Notes: generated from the sequence alone by a model not told the origin. A stretch of 64,000 bases of DNA from Kribbella aluminosa (GCF_017876295.1 NZ_JAGINT010000002.1:3410001-3474000); one strand, 5' to 3'. Positions 25,564-34,162 are shown, counted from the first letter of the stretch. Made by a program: numbers and translations.

Positions 25564-26970
25564 TCAAGCCACTTGGTGGGTCGTAGGGTTGGTTTTGGCG
25601 GGTCGGGATGTTGGAGCGCTTTGCGACTTCTGTGACTCCCGGCCCGTCCTTGCTTTGCGTCGCTGGGACATGCGGGCGTGGGCGGCTTTGTCGCGGGTCT
25701 TGGGGTCGACGCTGTGGCGGTCGCGGACGATGCGGCGGCCTTCGTCGGGGGTGATGATGCGGCCGTCGGTGTCGCGCAGGACGTAGTGCTGGCGGGTGCG
25801 CCAGCAGGTCGCGATCCGGGTGAGCAAGGTGGTGGCGATGTGGCAGATCGCGGAGTCGTGGTGCCGTTCGGTTTCCATGAGCCGCTTGTACTTCGCCGCG
25901 AGCTGGGGGTCGGTCCTGCGGGCGGCGTCGGCGGCGGCGAACAGGGCCTCGCGCAGCAGCGGGTCACCGGCCTTGGTGAGGCCGTGCTGGTGGGCCGACT
26001 GCCCGGACTGGGCGACTTTTGGGACCAGGCCGGAGTAGGCGCGGATCGCGGCCAGGGAGTGGAACCGGTGCGGGTCACCGATCCGGCCGACGATGATCGC
26101 GGAGGCGACCGGTCCGACCCCGGGCGCGGAGGCGACGATGCCGGTGGGGTCGGCCTCGGCGTAGAGGTTCGCGGTCCGCTCGTCGAGGTCCTCGATCTGC
26201 TCGGTCAGCACCCGGGCCTGCTCGGCCTCGACCGCGATATCGGCGGCCAGCTCAGCGAAATCGATCCCGGCCTCGGCGTCGGTGCCCCATAGCTCGAGGG
26301 ACTGTTTCGCGGCGGTGAGCAGTGCCCGGGCGTGGTCGTCGCGCCAGGCGCCGCGCGAGTGCCGGATCAGGAACCGGGTCAGCCGAGCCTGTCCGAGCCG
26401 GATGAGGCTGTGGGGGTCGGCGTAACGGGCCAGCACTGCGAGGGCTGCCTTGCCGTAGTTCGAGCCGAGCGCGTCGTACCAGGCCGGGCCGAGCAGCTCC
26501 AGTTGCGCATCGAGGCGCTGGAAGACCGCAGTGCGGCGCTTCACGAGCGAGGACCGGATCTTCACCGCGCGGCGCAGAGGCTCGGCCGGCCCATCGCCGG
26601 TGTGCTCACGCAGCCCTTCGGGGTGCAGCAGCGGCAACCGGGCCAGCAGCTTGGAGTCCAGATGGTCGTTCTTCGTGTGCTTGGAGTAGTACGCCCGCAG
26701 GTCCGCCGACTGCGTGGTCGGCACCATCGAGACCTTCGCGCCACGGCGCCGGAACCACGACGCGACCGGCGCCCAGGCGTTGCGGGTCGGTTCCATCACC
26801 ACCCGCAGCACGTCGCCCTCGGCCAGACCGACCGCGGCCCACAGCGCCTCCAGGTCAGCCGGCCGGGTGAAGAACTTCCTCCCCGTCCACACGAACGTCC
26901 CATCAGAACGGGCCAGCGAGGCCTGATGCGCCGCCCGGCACGCCAGGTCGATACCCAAGATCAGCTCCAC
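25564..26970 (-). CDS. IS110-family transposase (DEDD type)
   Basis: A 468-aa transposase with the N-terminal RuvC-like DEDD domain: D in LILGIDLACRAAH, E in VVMEPTRNAW, and the D..D pair in KNDHLDSKLLARL. A coiled region follows (EAEQARVLTEQIEDLDE), then the C-terminal Transposase_20 domain with ASAPGVGPVASAIIVGRIGD, FHSLAAIRAYSGLVP and the serine-bearing GDPLLREALFAAADAA. The frame is intact, so the protein is probably active. The GTG at 26970 has GGAAGG six bases upstream; the ATG two codons before directly abuts that site. IS110 enzymes recombine DNA with an RNA guide taken from the element's non-coding end. Confidence 0.93.
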   Translation of the reverse strand: MELILGIDLACRAAHQASLARSDGTFVWTGRKFFTRPADLEALWAAVGLAEGDVLRVVMEPTRNAWAPVASWFRRRGAKVSMVPTTQSADLRAYYSKHTKNDHLDSKLLARLPLLHPEGLREHTGDGPAEPLRRAVKIRSSLVKRRTAVFQRLDAQLELLGPAWYDALGSNYGKAALAVLARYADPHSLIRLGQARLTRFLIRHSRGAWRDDHARALLTAAKQSLELWGTDAEAGIDFAELAADIAVEAEQARVLTEQIEDLDERTANLYAEADPTGIVASAPGVGPVASAIIVGRIGDPHRFHSLAAIRAYSGLVPKVAQSGQSAHQHGLTKAGDPLLREALFAAADAARRTDPQLAAKYKRLMETERHHDSAICHIATTLLTRIATCWRTRQHYVLRDTDGRIITPDEGRRIVRDRHSVDPKTRDKAAHARMSQRRKARTGRESQKSQSAPTSRPAKTNPTTHQVA

Positions 26971-27137
26971 GAACATCCTTCCACCACAGCGGCATCAGAT
27001 CACTCAGCCCAGCCCGGCGACGGCACAGCCCAGACATTCCGTAAGCAGGAGTCCACCCACCCAGGGGCAGCTCCAAGTTCCCGAACAGAGACACCGGCCG
27101 AACACAGACCCGGCCCCGCGAACGACCACTCACTCCT
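26971..27137 (-). ncRNA. Candidate IS110 bridge RNA (leader of the transposase)
   Basis: The 165-base non-coding left end upstream of the transposase is the place where IS110-group elements encode the bridge RNA that pairs with donor and target DNA. Read on the minus strand it can form several stems, for example GGAG with CTCC around the GGGTGGGTGG-containing loop, and GCCG with a later CGGGC. Two similar words, TCTGTGTTCGG and TCTCTGTTCGG, repeat within it. Size fits the known bridge RNA of about 180 nt. The loops that would pair with the target could not be assigned by eye. Confidence 0.5.
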
Positions 27138-27230
27138 CAGGAATCGCCAGGCGTTCCGGTCGGTGGGACGATCGCCCGCGGGGCACACACTCAACCTAAA
27201 TGTCGGTGAGCGCCGTTAGTGTGGACGGTG

Positions 27231-28457
27231 ATGAGGAAGCAGCATGAGGGGTACGACGAGCACGACGCGGAGCGCTGGGTCGCCGAGCCGGTGAAGCGGC
27301 CGGGGCGGACCGCGTTCGCGCGTGATCGGGCGCGGGTGCTGCACAGTGCGGCCCTGCGGCGGCTGGCGGCGAAGACGCAGGTGGTGCTGGCGGGCACCGA
27401 CGACTTCGTGCGGAACCGGTTGACCCACAGCCTCGAGGTCGCGCAGATCGGGCGCGAGCTGGCGGCGACGCTCGGCTGCGACCCGGACATCGTGGACGCG
27501 GCCTGCCTGGCGCACGATCTCGGGCATCCGCCGTTCGGCCACAACGGCGAGCGGGCGCTGGACCAGGTCGCCGTGGACATCGGCGGCTTCGAGGGGAACG
27601 CGCAGACCCTGCGGCTGCTGACCCGGCTGGAGTCCAAGACGTTCGACGCCGACGGCCGCAGCGTCGGGCTGAACCTGAGCCGCGCGACCCTCGACGCCGC
27701 GACGAAGTACCCGTGGCCGCGGCGGCCGGAGGAGCGGAAGTTCGGGGTGTACGACGACGATCTCGCGGTGTTCACGTGGTTGCGGCCGGGGGTGGGGGAG
27801 CGGCGCTGCCTGGAGGCGCAGGTGATGGACTTCGCCGACGACGTGGCGTACTCCGTGCACGACGTCGAGGACGGGATCGTTGCCCATCACATCGATCTGG
27901 CCGCGGTGGACACGGTCCGGGAGCCGTACTGGGAGACCGTCCGGCAGATGTACTTGCCGGAGGCAAGCGACGCCGAGCTGGACGAGGGCTGGGCGCGGCT
28001 GCAGGCGCTGCAGTACTGGCCGGCCGCGACGTTCGACGACAGCCGGCGGGCGCTCGGCGGGCTGAAGGATTTGACCAGCGAGCTGATAGGGCGGTTCGCG
28101 ACCGCGGCGGAGCAGGCGACGCATGCGGTGTTCGGCGGGTCCCGGCTGATCCGGTACGAGGCGGATCTGGTGGTGCCGCCCGGGATCCGGACCGAGATCG
28201 GGCTGCTGAAGGGCGTCGGGATGTACCACGTCCTCAAGTCCCCGGAACGCCAGGCCCGCCGCGCCACCCAGCGCGAACTCCTCACCGAGCTGGTCGAATC
28301 CCTCTGGAAGACGGCCCCGCGCCATCTGGACATCCCGTTCCAGTCCGACTTCACAGCCGCGCCCGACGACAATGCCCGCCTCCGCGTCGTCGTGGACCAG
28401 GTTGCCTCCCTCACCGACCCCTCAGCCCAAGCCTGGCACCAAACCCTCTGCCCCTGA
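27231..28457 (+). CDS. dgt: deoxyguanosinetriphosphate triphosphohydrolase-like protein (HD domain)
   Basis: A 408-aa HD-domain dNTP triphosphohydrolase, which cleaves dGTP or other dNTPs to the nucleoside and triphosphate and so trims the nucleotide pool. Evidence is the N-terminal GRTAFARDRARVLHSAALRR, the HD metal site (LTHSLEVAQIGRE, then CLAHDLGHPPFGHNGE), and a later conserved segment VMDFADDVAYSVHDVEDG. The ATG at 27231 is a compromise; a GTG at 27219 is in the same frame. In many actinobacteria dgt lies directly upstream of dnaG; here dnaG is at 35858, about 7 kb away, with secreted and oxidoreductase genes and the repeat-rich tract between, suggesting later insertions at this locus. 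Confidence 0.92.
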   Translation: MRKQHEGYDEHDAERWVAEPVKRPGRTAFARDRARVLHSAALRRLAAKTQVVLAGTDDFVRNRLTHSLEVAQIGRELAATLGCDPDIVDAACLAHDLGHPPFGHNGERALDQVAVDIGGFEGNAQTLRLLTRLESKTFDADGRSVGLNLSRATLDAATKYPWPRRPEERKFGVYDDDLAVFTWLRPGVGERRCLEAQVMDFADDVAYSVHDVEDGIVAHHIDLAAVDTVREPYWETVRQMYLPEASDAELDEGWARLQALQYWPAATFDDSRRALGGLKDLTSELIGRFATAAEQATHAVFGGSRLIRYEADLVVPPGIRTEIGLLKGVGMYHVLKSPERQARRATQRELLTELVESLWKTAPRHLDIPFQSDFTAAPDDNARLRVVVDQVASLTDPSAQAWHQTLCP

Positions 28458-28763
28458 ACCGCCCCGGCCCCCACCCACAGCAGGTCGGCCCCCACCACCG
28501 CTGGAGCCACGGCCGCCCCACCCGGCCCCGACCACTCGCGCCCGCCCCCACCGCCCGCCCCCACCCCAGCGCTCGCCCCACCCACCGCCTGTGCCCTGGG
28601 GCCTGACCGTCCGTGCCCGTCTCGGGCCCGGCCGTCCGTGCTCGTCTCGGGCCTGGCCGTCCGTGCCCAGCCGGGCCACACGGCCGTGCGTACGCCGGCC
28701 GTGGGGCCGCACGACCCAGCGCACCCTCGCCCGTGAGCGCCCCGCCCCGCTCATGCCCGCCCC

Positions 28764-28859
28764 GCTCATGCCCGCGCCCGCATGCGCCCGCGCCCGTGAG
28801 CGCCGCACCCCGCTCATGCCCGCGCCCGCATGCGCCCGCGCCCGTGAGCGCCGCACCCC
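28764..28859. repeat. 48-bp tandem repeat, two copies
   Basis: Two adjacent 48-bp copies starting GCTCATGCCCGCGCCCGC and containing GTGAGCGCCGCACCCC, followed by short CCCGCG repeats up to about 28895. Confidence 0.85.
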
Positions 28860-29507
28860 GCCCGTGCCCGCGCCCGCGCCCGCGCCCGCGCCCGTGTCCG
28901 CCTCGTCTGGTGTCTGCCTGGTGCGCGTATACGCTCCGCACCCGGACCCGGACCCGGGCCTCGTTCCCGGGCAGCGGCCGGCGTGGTGGTGCGCGGTTCG
29001 TCTCAGGGGTCAACCGGCTCTTGTGTTGCTTGTGTTGCTTGTGTGGGTGGTTGCTATGTTCCGGGCGGGCGCTGCAATCGGGTGGCGTGCAGTCTGGACA
29101 GGGGGTGTCGGCCTGTCGGGTAGTGCACCTGAGCGTGATCGGGATCGCGCGTACGGTGTCTCGCTGGTGCTCTACCTGTCGAGCTGCCCGCGGACGACCC
29201 GGGACGTGGGGCTGGGGAGGATTGCTTCCCGATCCGGGAGGGCAACCTAACCCAACCCGGTCCCCGGCCCAGCGAACCGCCCGGTGCAGGTCGACTTTGT
29301 GCAGCAGATCCGCATGTTCGGTGCGTTCGGGTACGGCTCCGGTGCGCGAGGTTGCCCACCATCCCGACCGGGCCGGCTCCGGCTTGACGCGGGGCGGGTC
29401 AGCGGCAGCGGACAAGCTCCCACGGTCGACCGACTTTGGCAGCACCGCCGGAACGGCAGACGCTGGATGATCGGCCGCCTTCCGACCCACACATCCAACA
29501 CAAGAGC

Positions 29508-29648
29508 GGTTAACCCCTCGGCTGGTCGGTTGACATCGCGCATGCGGGTGGTGAACCGGCAACTTGAGGGGTTAACCCTTTTGGTGGTTGGCGGCGTGTG
29601 TGGGGTGGGGGAATCGGCGACCTCAGGGTTTGACCCCTGAGGTTGCCG
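29508..29648. repeat. Cluster of four related palindromic 21-27-base elements
   Basis: Elements at 29508-29534 (GGTTAACCCCTCGGC...), 29556-29577 (complementary form, ...GAGGGGTTAACC), 29615-29635 and 29627-29648. The last two overlap as a strong hairpin: CGGCGACCTCAGGG, five-base loop, CCCTGAGGTTGCCG with one mismatch. A fifth relative, CTCAGGGGTCAACCGG, is at 29002-29017. No T-tract follows, so a simple terminator is unlikely. Confidence 0.65.
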
Positions 29649-29788
29649 AGGTGGTGGTTGCCGGGATGCGCGTGGGGCCGCTGCTCGCAGCCGATTGGGG
29701 GGCGGCCGTTCGGAACGATCGGCGGCCGTCCGAGCCAGGAGTTGGCGTTGTCGCTGACCGCAGTGATCGGCCGAACCCACGACCTGCT

Positions 29789-29922
29789 GGCGGGGTCGCC
29801 CGAGGCCACGGGTCCGGCGGGGTCGCCCGAGGCCACGGGTCTGGCGGGGTCGCCCGAGGCCACGGGTCCGGCGAGGTCACCCGGAGCCACGAGTCTGGCA
29901 GAGTCACCCGGAGTTGCAGTCC
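29789..29922. repeat. 27-bp tandem repeat, four units plus partial
   Basis: Units at 29789, 29816, 29843, 29870 and a partial at 29897, consensus GGCGGGGTCGCCCGAGG followed by CCACGGGTCC. The first three units are nearly identical and the later ones diverge, as expected for stepwise expansion. Confidence 0.9.
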
Positions 29923-30125
29923 GCTGGTGATCACGGCTGGAGTTGCGGTCGGTTGGTGGGGTCGGCTGGAGTTGGGGGCTGTTGGTGGTGTCGGGCGGAG
30001 CTGCGGTCTGTTGGTGGGGGCACCCGAAGCCGCAGGCCCTGTGGGCGGGGGTTGGAGGGAGTTGCGGTCGGCCGGAGCTGGGGGCTGTGGGTGGGGTTGG
30101 ACGGAGTTGCGGGCTGCTGGTGGGG

Positions 30126-31970
30126 TCAGTGGATGGTGGTGAAGGGGAGGTTTAGGCCTAGGTGGTTGTTGTTGGGTTTGTTGGTCAGGCGGATTTGGGT
30201 GAGTTCTGCGTCGGAGAGCGCTCGGCGGTAGATGCGGACCTCGTCGAGGGTGCCCTGGAAGCGGTTGGCGCCGTCGACGCGTTGGCCGATGTGGATGCCC
30301 TGGACGCCGAACTCCTTCCCGGCGGTGACCGAGCCCGCGGGTGCTGGCGCGGAACCGACCTCGGTGCCGTCGATGATCAGGCGGAGCTTGCCGGCGGCTC
30401 GTTGCAGTACGACGTGGTGCCACTGGTTGTCGTTGTACGCCGACGCCGACTGGACCGTCACGTTGAACCGGTCGACCGACAGTAGCGCCCGGATCCGGTT
30501 GCTCTCCGGCTCAGCCCGCAGCCACACCTGCGGCGTACTACCGGAACCGGTCCGATAAGCCCAGAGGATCGCGTGCGTCCCGGTCGTCGCGCCGTACTTG
30601 AGCCACGTCATCATCGTGAAGTCGTCCGCCCCGAGGTCGATCGACCGGTCGAACGGCACCTCGACGTAGTCGTCCACGCCGTCCAGCGTGAGCCCGCCGC
30701 CGAACTTGCCCTCGGCAACAGTCGCCCCGCCGCGCACGTACGCCGGATTGTGCGCCGGCCCGACATCGGGCGTCAGCGGCCCGGGTGCTGGCGGTCCTGG
30801 AATACCCGGCGGCGTCCCGTTCGGCACCGACAGGTAGGCCTCGTTGAACCGCGCCCAGCGGATCGACTCGTACGGGTTCGCGACACCCGCCTCGTACAGC
30901 AGCCCGGCCTGGTCGCCGTGCAGCCGGACCAGGTCGGAGTACGCCGACGGGCCCCACCAGAACACCTTGCCCTGCTGCCAGGTGCCGAACGAGCGCGCCT
31001 CGTCGTACGACGAACGCACCGTCATCACCTCCCGTGCGGCCGGATGCGCGGGCGCCGAGAACAGGATCCGGTGCGGGTCGAACCGCAGCAGTGACCCCTG
31101 GACGTCCGGCATCACCAGCTGCGGAATCGTCCGGAACGGCTTGTCGAACGTCTCGCCGCCGTCGCTGCTGATCGCGTACGCGCGATTGCCCGGATCCGTG
31201 CCGCGTTCCCGGGCGAGCGCGTAGATCCGCCCGTCGTTCAGCTCGACGACGGTGACCTCCTGCGCGATCACCTTCCCGTCGTCGCGGGACGTGGTCGCAC
31301 CGATGTGCCACGTCTGGCCCGAGTCGTCGGAGTACAGCAGGTGCGTGCCGTAGACATGCGGCCCGACCCCGTCGTACGTCTCGAAGTTGGCGCCGACGAT
31401 CAGCCGGCCGGCGTGGGGGCCGTGCTGGAGCTGGATGCCGTGCATCGGGCCGGTCGCGTACCAGAAGTTCCAGCTCGGCAGCTTCGCGTCGGTGAGTTCG
31501 CGCGGCGCGGTCCAGGTGGCGCCGTTGTCGTCGCTGGTCTGCACGTACGGGTCGCGGTCGCAGCCGTTTGTGCAGGGATCCGGACCGTTGTGGGTCGTCA
31601 CCAGGACGATCCGGCCTGTCCGATTGTCAACAATCGGCACGGGATTGCCGTGCGTACTCCCGTTGCCGTCGGAGACCACCTGCAGCGGTCCCCAGGTCTT
31701 GCCGCCGTCGGTGGAGCGGCGCAGGACGATGTCGATGTCGCCGTCGTCGCCGCAGTCCGCGACGCGGCCCTCGGCGAACGCGAGGACATCGCCGTTCGTG
31801 GCGTGCACGACGGCTGGGATCCGGAAGCAGGAGTACCCCTCGGTCTTCTGCTGGAACAGCACGGTGTCGTCGACGAAGGGCGCTGCGCCGGCGTGGGCGG
31901 CTGGAGCGCTGAGGGTTGTGAACACCAGTAGGGCGGCGGCCGCGAGGCGGCCCGGTCTGCGTACGCGCAT
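30126..31970 (-). CDS. Secreted sialidase (GH33-like) with C-terminal LamG domain
   Basis: A 614-aa exported exo-sialidase-type protein. A signal peptide (MRVRRPGRLAAAALLVFTTL, then APAAHA) is followed by the six-bladed propeller with the FRIP motif (YSCFRIPAVV) and Asp-box repeats STDGGKTWG, SDDNGATWT, SDDSGQTWH and SSDGGETFD. The catalytic-type segments VTVVELNDGRIYALARERG and VRSSYDEARSFG are present. Residues about 420-600 form a LamG/concanavalin-like carbohydrate-binding domain (GLTLDGVDDYVEVPFD, DEVRIYRRALSDAE). It would release terminal sialic acid or a related sugar from outside glycans. A GGGAGA ribosome site precedes the ATG, and an inverted repeat lies further upstream. Confidence 0.91.
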   Translation of the reverse strand: MRVRRPGRLAAAALLVFTTLSAPAAHAGAAPFVDDTVLFQQKTEGYSCFRIPAVVHATNGDVLAFAEGRVADCGDDGDIDIVLRRSTDGGKTWGPLQVVSDGNGSTHGNPVPIVDNRTGRIVLVTTHNGPDPCTNGCDRDPYVQTSDDNGATWTAPRELTDAKLPSWNFWYATGPMHGIQLQHGPHAGRLIVGANFETYDGVGPHVYGTHLLYSDDSGQTWHIGATTSRDDGKVIAQEVTVVELNDGRIYALARERGTDPGNRAYAISSDGGETFDKPFRTIPQLVMPDVQGSLLRFDPHRILFSAPAHPAAREVMTVRSSYDEARSFGTWQQGKVFWWGPSAYSDLVRLHGDQAGLLYEAGVANPYESIRWARFNEAYLSVPNGTPPGIPGPPAPGPLTPDVGPAHNPAYVRGGATVAEGKFGGGLTLDGVDDYVEVPFDRSIDLGADDFTMMTWLKYGATTGTHAILWAYRTGSGSTPQVWLRAEPESNRIRALLSVDRFNVTVQSASAYNDNQWHHVVLQRAAGKLRLIIDGTEVGSAPAPAGSVTAGKEFGVQGIHIGQRVDGANRFQGTLDEVRIYRRALSDAELTQIRLTNKPNNNHLGLNLPFTTIH

Positions 31971-31984
31971 GGCTCTCCCAAGGA

Positions 31985-32006
31985 GGACATAGGACGTATG
32001 ATGTCC
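31985..32006. promoter_or_regulatory. Inverted repeat upstream of the sialidase gene, possible GntR-type operator
   Basis: GGACAT-N10-ATGTCC, with ACGT in the centre, lies 15 bases upstream of the sialidase start codon. It also includes a GGAGG-like word that is not followed by a plus-strand gene start at ribosome-site spacing. Assignment to a GntR-type regulator is a guess. Confidence 0.45.
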
Positions 32007-32068
32007 AGCGACAACGTAGTCATCGAGACCGCCTGCGACAAGAGTTCGGCGCGGACTAAAGTGCGGTC

Positions 32069-33310
32069 ATGGCAGACGCAGAGCAGATCGTGATCGTCGG
32101 TGCGAGTCTCGCGGGTGCGACCGCGGCAGAGACGCTGCGGGAGGACGGCTGGAGCGGGCGGATCGTCCTGATCGGCAGCGAGAAGTCCTTGCCGTATGAG
32201 CGACCTCCGTTGTCCAAGGACGTGCTGCTCGGCAAGGCCGGCACCGACAGCGCGCAACTGCACGACCAGCAGTGGTACGACGACCACACGATCGACCTCC
32301 GGCTCGGTACGACGGTGACCGCGATCGACCCGGCCGCACATACGGTCACGCTCGACGACGGCTCGCAGGTCCCGTACACGAAGCTCCTGATCGCGACCGG
32401 CAGCCGGGTCCGCCAGCTCGACGTACCGGGTGCCGACCTACCCGGCGTGCACTACCTGCGGACGGCGGAGGAGTCGCAGGCGCTGACCGAGGCGTACGCC
32501 GCGAAGCCGCGCGTGGTAGTGGTCGGCGCCGGGTGGATCGGGCTCGAGGCCGCGTCGGCCGCGCGGGAGCGGGGCTGCGAGGTGACGGTCGTCGAGCCGC
32601 AGCCGACGGCGCTCGCCGCCGTACTCGGGGAAGAGGTCGGCGGGCTGTTCGCCGACTTCCACCGCGAACACGGCGTGCAGTTCCGGTTCGGGACCGGCGT
32701 GGAAGGGTTCGAGGGCACGGACAAGGTGACCGGGGTGAAGGTGACCGGCGGCGAGGTGATCCCGGCGGACCTGGTGATCGTCGGCGTCGGCGTCCGGCCG
32801 AACACCGAGCTCGCCGAGGCCGCCGGCATCGAGGTCGCGACGCCGGAGAACGGGTCCGGCATCGTCACCGGCGCGGACCTGCAGACCAAGGTCGCGGACG
32901 TGTACGCCGCCGGTGACGTGGTCCGCTGGGACCACCCGCTGCTCGGCCGCTCGGTCCGCGTCGAGCACTGGCAGAACGCGAAGGACACCGGTGCCGCGGC
33001 CGCGAAGTCGATGCTCGGCGAGGACGTGTCCCACGACGCGATCCCGTACTTCTTCACCGACCAGTTCGACCTCGGCATGGAGTACGCGGGCGAGGTGCCA
33101 CGCGGTACGTCGTACCACGTGGTGCTGCGCGGCGACCCGAAGTCCGGCGCCTACCTGGCGTTCTGGCTGGACGACGACAACCGCGTGCTGGCCGGCATGC
33201 ACGTCAACACCTGGGACACGATCGACGCCGTCAGCGCGCTGATCCGCTCCCGCAAGCAGGTCGACCCGGCCCGCCTCGCCGACACCTCCGTCGAGCTGTC
33301 CGAGATCTAA
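32069..33310 (+). CDS. FAD-dependent oxidoreductase, ferredoxin/rubredoxin reductase type
   Basis: A 413-aa two-dinucleotide-binding-domain flavoprotein. The FAD site starts IVIVGASLAGATAAETLR; the conserved YERPPLSKDVL and LLIATGSRVRQLDVPG follow; the NAD(P) site is VVVVGAGWIGLEAASAARERG; and the second FAD contact is VYAAGDVVRW. The C-terminal reductase domain reads VEHWQNAKDTGAAAAKSMLG. Enzymes of this group pass electrons from NAD(P)H to a ferredoxin or rubredoxin serving cytochromes P450 or dioxygenases. No partner gene is adjacent. A TAAAGT -10-like word lies close to the start, so the mRNA may be leaderless. Confidence 0.92.
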   Translation: MADAEQIVIVGASLAGATAAETLREDGWSGRIVLIGSEKSLPYERPPLSKDVLLGKAGTDSAQLHDQQWYDDHTIDLRLGTTVTAIDPAAHTVTLDDGSQVPYTKLLIATGSRVRQLDVPGADLPGVHYLRTAEESQALTEAYAAKPRVVVVGAGWIGLEAASAARERGCEVTVVEPQPTALAAVLGEEVGGLFADFHREHGVQFRFGTGVEGFEGTDKVTGVKVTGGEVIPADLVIVGVGVRPNTELAEAAGIEVATPENGSGIVTGADLQTKVADVYAAGDVVRWDHPLLGRSVRVEHWQNAKDTGAAAAKSMLGEDVSHDAIPYFFTDQFDLGMEYAGEVPRGTSYHVVLRGDPKSGAYLAFWLDDDNRVLAGMHVNTWDTIDAVSALIRSRKQVDPARLADTSVELSEI

Positions 33311-33319
33311 ACGCGAGAT

Positions 33320-34162
33320 CTAGAGCGGATAAGCGACGTACGCGAACGACGAGCTGTCCGGTGACCAGCTCGGCACGTTCATCGTGCCCTGGCCGCCGAA
33401 CAGGCTCGTCAGTTCGCGGACCTCGCCGTCGTGCAGGAGCAGCCGCAGCCGGACGTCGTCGATGTCGGCCGGATGGCCCTCGGTACCGAACGGGAAGCTC
33501 ACGTACGCGATCGCCGACCCGTCCGGTGCCGGGTGCGGGAACCAGTTGACCCGCTCGTCGGACGTCAGCTGCTCGGCCCTGCCGTCCTTGATCCGGAACA
33601 GCTGCGCCTGCCCCGCGCGCTCGGAGTTGAAGTAGATCCACTCGCCGTCCGGCCCGTACTCCGACCCGTCGTCCGCGAACTCGTCGTCGGTCACCTGGAC
33701 GTCGGCGCCGCCCGCGGCCGGGATCGTCCACACGTTGGTGATCCGCCGCTCGCCGACCCACTCCAGGCCGATGTAGGCGAGCGTCGTACCGTCCGGGGAC
33801 ACGCCGTGCAGGTAGTGGTGGAACCCGGCCCCGCGGTCGTTCGTCACCCGGCGGCCTGCACCGCCCTCGAGCGGTACCGCGTAGAGGTGTCCGTCCTCCG
33901 CGGACACGTAGACCGTCCGCCCGTCCGGGCTGACCACGTGGTCGTTGTTGATCGCCGGCACCCCGCCGAGCTCGATCTCCTCGAGCCCGTCCGCGACCCG
34001 GTAGAGCAGTCCGTTGCCGTTGACAATCAATGTGCCGTCGGCGAGCCAGTTCGGCGCTTCGAACAGCACCTGGTCCGAGCTGAACACCAGCCGGCGCTCG
34101 TTACGGGCGACATCGACGACGTACAGCTCGGACCGCTGACCAGGGCGGAGGCTTCTTGGCAT
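33320..34162 (-). CDS. TolB-like beta-propeller protein
   Basis: A 280-aa protein made of repeated propeller blades, each with a DG-containing turn and a YxxS/W core: VSPDGRTVYVSAEDGHLYAV, VSPDGTTLAYIGLEWVG, YGPDGEWIYFNSERAG and WSPDSSSFAYVAYPL. This is the TolB/WD40-like (PD40) pattern. No signal peptide or membrane segment is present, so it is probably cytoplasmic, although it lies 9 bp downstream of a gene for a secreted protein and is likely co-transcribed with it. The function is unknown; members of this type often bind or hydrolyse peptides. Confidence 0.84.
   Translation of the reverse strand: MPRSLRPGQRSELYVVDVARNERRLVFSSDQVLFEAPNWLADGTLIVNGNGLLYRVADGLEEIELGGVPAINNDHVVSPDGRTVYVSAEDGHLYAVPLEGGAGRRVTNDRGAGFHHYLHGVSPDGTTLAYIGLEWVGERRITNVWTIPAAGGADVQVTDDEFADDGSEYGPDGEWIYFNSERAGQAQLFRIKDGRAEQLTSDERVNWFPHPAPDGSAIAYVSFPFGTEGHPADIDDVRLRLLLHDGEVRELTSLFGGQGTMNVPSWSPDSSSFAYVAYPL

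Larger units (their letters stand above)
25552..27141 (-). mobile_element. IS110-family insertion sequence, complete, about 1.59 kb
   Basis: The element contains one full transposase and a non-coding 5' leader of about 165 bases. The proposed boundaries are short direct repeats TCCT(A/C)AGG at 25552-25559 and 27134-27141, consistent with IS110 elements, which lack long terminal inverted repeats and insert at a short core sequence. It sits between a TetR gene (stop at 25539) and dgt. Exact ends are inferred and could be off by a few bases. Confidence 0.72.
28458..30125. repeat. Gene-free 1.67-kb tract of minisatellites and palindromes
   Basis: No reading frame here has a credible start, motif or composition. 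Components: Pro-rich GC tract after dgt; about three 26-bp units of CCGTCCGTGC type (28605-28670); two 48-bp tandem copies (28764-28859) plus CCCGCG runs; a group of related GGGGTTAACC/GGGGTCAAACC palindromic words (29002-29017 and 29508-29648); 27-bp tandem repeats (29789-29922); and degenerate GGCTGGAGTTGCGGTC-type repeats (29936-30123). It looks like a rapidly changing spacer. A role in structure or regulation cannot be excluded. Confidence 0.75.

Noticed and set aside
28600..28900. Possible CRISPR array in the repeat tract
   Set aside because: The repeats are directly adjacent without unique spacers, differ in length and have no cas genes nearby.
28372..29562. Long open frames on both strands in the repeat-rich tract downstream of dgt
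   Set aside because: They consist of Pro/Arg/Ala-rich repeats, have no ribosome site, no motif, and overlap each other in several frames; typical of high-GC tandem repeats.
29600..29650. Rho-independent terminator at the strong hairpin
   Set aside because: No T-run follows and no gene ends there; it belongs to the palindromic word cluster instead.
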